NCBI RefSeq assembly: GCF_009832905.1
Contig: NZ_CP047135.1
Location: forward strand, 40,001-104,000
DNA length: 64,000 bases
DNA from: Stenotrophomonas sp. 364
GTDB taxonomy: Bacteria > Pseudomonadota > Gammaproteobacteria > Xanthomonadales > Xanthomonadaceae
Direction of reading: 5' to 3'
A program made the position numbers and the translations under genes. Positions 61,520 through 64,000 of this stretch are shown piece after piece (position 1 is the stretch's first letter; each line of letters starts with the position of its first letter). Below the pieces are notes generated by a model. That model was not told the DNA's origin. It did no database searches and saw nothing but the letters and a program-made list of their open reading frames with translations.

Positions 61520-64000
61520 ATGCCGATTCCCGCCGACGCTGTCCCCGCCGCCCTCGTTCCCCTCGTCGACCGCGCCCTGGCGCGCCTGGCCCTGTCGCTG
61601 GGCGACAGCGGCACCTGGCCGCCGCCGGCCCAGGTTCTGGACCAGGTACGCCTGCTGGCCATCACCAGCGATTTCGCCATCGATACCCTGTGCCGCCAAC
61701 CGGCGCTGCTGGCCCACCTCATCCAGCCCGGCTGCCCCCCGCTGGCGCGCCCCGAGCTGGACCCCCAGCACCCCAGTGACTGGCCGCAGCGCCTGCGCCG
61801 CTATCGCACCGCCGCCTCCACCCGGCTGATCTGGCGCGACCTGGCCGGGCTCGACGACGTGCCCGCCACCCTGGCCGGCGCCACCGCCCTGGCCGAAGAC
61901 TGCCTGGGCATCGGCCTGGCCGCGCTCGAGCAGGAATTTGCCACCCGGCATGGCGTGGTCCGCGCCGCCGACGGCAGCGCCCAGCAACTGGTGGTGTTCG
62001 GGCTGGGCAAGCTCGGCGGCGGCGAACTCAATTTCAGCTCCGATGTCGACCTGGTCTACGCCTACCCGCAAGGCGGTGAATCCGACGGCGCGCGCCCGCT
62101 GGCCGCCGAGGAATACTTCGCCCGGCTCGGCCAGCGCCTGGCGCGGCTGCTGGACGAAACCACCGTGGACGGCTTCAGCCACCGCGTCGACCTGCGCCTG
62201 CGTCCGTTCGGCAGTGCCGGCCGGGTGGCGCTGTCGTTTGCCGGCATGGACCAGTACTTCCAGCGCGAAGGCCGCGACTGGGAACGCTACGCCTGGCTCA
62301 AGGCGCGCGCGGTGGCCGGCGACATCGCCGCCGGTGAAGCGTGGCTGCAGACGCTGCGCCCGTTCGTGTACCGCCGCTACCTCGATTTCACCGCACTCGA
62401 TGGCCTGCGCGAGATGAAGGCGGCGATCACCGCCGAAGTCTCGCGCCGGGAAATGTTCGACGACATCAAACGTGGCCCCGGCGGCATCCGCGAAATCGAA
62501 TTCCTGTGCCAGGCCCTGCAGCTGATCCGCGGCGGTCGCGAAGCCAGCCTGCGCGAACGCCGCCTGCTGCATGCGCTGCCCGCGCTGGTGGCGTGTGGGC
62601 AGATGGCTGTGCAGGACGGTGACGACCTGCTGCATGCCTACGGCTTTCTGCGCCGGCTGGAAAACCGCCTGCAGATGCTGCGCGATGCGCAGACCCACGC
62701 GCTGCCGACCGACCCCACCGACCGCCTGCGCATCGCCACCGGCCTGGGCTACCCCGACTGGGACGCGCTGGTGGCCGCGCTGGAGGTGCAACGCACCCGG
62801 GTCAGTACCGAGTTCGGCGCGCTGCTGGCCCCGCGCAAGGGCCAGGCCGCGCCCAATGCGCTGTCCAACTACTGGCGCGGCCTGCCCGACAACGGCAGCG
62901 CCGAGATCCTCGCCGAGGCCGGCTTCCACGACCCGCACAGCGCCGACCAGTCGCTGCGCGATTTCGCGCAGTCGCTTGGCGTGAAGTCGCTGTCCGACAG
63001 CGCCCGCGCGCGACTGGACCGCGTGCTGCCGGCGCTGCTGCACGCCGCCACCCGGTCGCCCCAGCCCGACGCCGCGCTCAAGCGCGTGCTCGGCCTGCTG
63101 CAGGCCATCCTGCGCCGCACCAGCTACCTGGCGCTGCTGGACGAACAACCCAGCGCGCTGGCGCGGCTGGTGGACGTATTGGCGCGCAGCGCGCTGCTGG
63201 CCGAACGGCTGGCGGCCTACCCATTGCTGCTGGATGAGTTGCTGGATGTCCGTGTGTCCGGGCCGATGCCCGACGCGGACGCGATGCAGGCCGAGTGCGA
63301 TGCCGCGCTGGCCGTGGACGATCCCGAAGCCGCGCTGCGCCTGCTCAACGAAACCCGCCTGGCGCTCAGCTTCCGCATGGCGCTGGCCACCCTCGACGGC
63401 CGCCAGCGCGCCGTGGACAGCACCCGGCAGCTGGCCGAACTGGCCCAGGCGGTAGTGGTGACCGTGCATGCGCTGGCTGCCGCCGACATGCAGCAGGCGC
63501 ACGGCGTGATCCCCGGCGGACGCTTTGCGATCATCGGCTACGGCAGCCTGGGCGGGCTGGAATTGGGCTTCGGCTCGGACCTGGACCTGGTGTTCCTGCA
63601 CGACCACCCGGCCGACCAGGACAGTAGCGACGGCAAGCGCCCGCTCGACCCGGGCCGCTGGTATGCACGCTTGGCACAGAAGGTGATGGCCCTGCTGGGC
63701 GCGGTCACCGCCGCCGGCCGCCTGTACGACATCGACGTGCGCCTGCGCCCGGACGGTGGCAAGGGCGCGCTGGTGTCCTCGCTGGCCAGCTACACCGAGT
63801 ACCAGCGCGAGCGTGCGTGGACCTGGGAACACCAGGCGCTGGTACGCGCACGTGGCATCGCCGGCGACGCCACCCTGCTGGCCGATTTCGAACGCGTGCG
63901 CGCGCAGACGCTCGCCCGGCCCCGCGATACCGACGTGCTCTACGCAGACGTCATAAAAATGCGCGCACGCATGCGCACCGAACTGGACCGCAGCGACGCC
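61520..64000 (+). CDS. glnE: Glutamine synthetase adenylyltransferase/deadenylase (partial, 3' end missing)
   Basis: The first 827 codons; the frame is still open at the window edge. The N-terminal deadenylase half carries [18 protein letters not shown] (about 160-180) and [13 protein letters not shown]; the C-terminal adenylyltransferase half carries [20 protein letters not shown] (about 671) and [14 protein letters not shown]. The duplicated nucleotidyltransferase signature is diagnostic. GlnE switches glutamine synthetase off and on by adding and removing AMP under PII control. CATAAT ends 6 bp before the ATG and no ribosome site is seen, so translation may be leaderless. Confidence 0.96.
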   Translation, partial: MPIPADAVPAALVPLVDRALARLALSLGDSGTWPPPAQVLDQVRLLAITSDFAIDTLCRQPALLAHLIQPGCPPLARPELDPQHPSDWPQRLRRYRTAASTRLIWRDLAGLDDVPATLAGATALAEDCLGIGLAALEQEFATRHGVVRAADGSAQQLVVFGLGKLGGGELNFSSDVDLVYAYPQGGESDGARPLAAEEYFARLGQRLARLLDETTVDGFSHRVDLRLRPFGSAGRVALSFAGMDQYFQREGRDWERYAWLKARAVAGDIAAGEAWLQTLRPFVYRRYLDFTALDGLREMKAAITAEVSRREMFDDIKRGPGGIREIEFLCQALQLIRGGREASLRERRLLHALPALVACGQMAVQDGDDLLHAYGFLRRLENRLQMLRDAQTHALPTDPTDRLRIATGLGYPDWDALVAALEVQRTRVSTEFGALLAPRKGQAAPNALSNYWRGLPDNGSAEILAEAGFHDPHSADQSLRDFAQSLGVKSLSDSARARLDRVLPALLHAATRSPQPDAALKRVLGLLQAILRRTSYLALLDEQPSALARLVDVLARSALLAERLAAYPLLLDELLDVRVSGPMPDADAMQAECDAALAVDDPEAALRLLNETRLALSFRMALATLDGRQRAVDSTRQLAELAQAVVVTVHALAAADMQQAHGVIPGGRFAIIGYGSLGGLELGFGSDLDLVFLHDHPADQDSSDGKRPLDPGRWYARLAQKVMALLGAVTAAGRLYDIDVRLRPDGGKGALVSSLASYTEYQRERAWTWEHQALVRARGIAGDATLLADFERVRAQTLARPRDTDVLYADVIKMRARMRTELDRSDA

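Overview
This is a 64 kb window from a GC-rich (roughly two-thirds G+C by eye) gammaproteobacterium of the Xanthomonadaceae, most likely Stenotrophomonas. The evidence is the rRNA operon order (16S, tRNA-Ala, tRNA-Ile, 23S, 5S), the family-typical gene neighbourhoods (envC-ctpA, the aa3 oxidase cluster, rpsU-yqeY-dnaG opposite tsaD), and more than twenty short palindromes opening with GTAG. These palindromes match the SMAG family described from S. maltophilia. All product calls come from reading the sequence and its motifs; no database search was run.

Layout. 1-4.1 kb: end of 16S, tRNA-Ala(TGC), tRNA-Ile(GAT), 23S, and two identical 5S genes, each with its own terminator. 4.5-13.3 kb: an M28 peptidase lipoprotein, a repeat-built exported protein, EnvC, CtpA, a rhomboid protease, a FadL-type porin and a ThuA-domain protein. 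13.4-16.6 kb: PutA. 17.1-25.1 kb: a complete aa3 cytochrome c oxidase and heme A module (coxB, ctaD, a 44-codon assembly gene, ctaG, coxC, surf1, a CxxxC membrane protein, ctaA, ctaB). 25.3-29.1 kb: exported proteins of unknown function, a sodium/bile-acid-type transporter and an exported phosphatase. 29.1-34.0 kb: dnaG, a BrkB-type protein, yqeY and rpsU facing tsaD. 34.4-41.7 kb: folB, a mechanosensitive channel, a GH3 glucosidase, a lipoprotein, a PQQ-type sugar dehydrogenase, yiaA and a small soluble protein.

The most interesting region is 41.8-54.9 kb. Ten genes in three transcription units look like a self-contained system for capturing and breaking down peptidoglycan peptides. They are an amino-acid permease, an L,D-transpeptidase-like protein and an RpiR/MurR regulator; a zinc-ribbon protein, a YkfC-like NlpC/P60 endopeptidase and an L-Ala-D/L-Glu epimerase; and, divergently, a secreted transglutaminase-like protein, a TonB-dependent receptor, a beta-lactamase-fold hydrolase and a VanX-type D-Ala-D-Ala dipeptidase. 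A perfect GGAATA-CT-TATTCC palindrome sits in the divergent promoter region and is a candidate operator.

55.0-64 kb holds small membrane and EF-hand proteins, a HAD hydrolase, a DUF1338/HglS-type dioxygenase, a CoA-transferase, an orphan terminator that hints at a small RNA, and the first 827 codons of glnE, which runs off the window.
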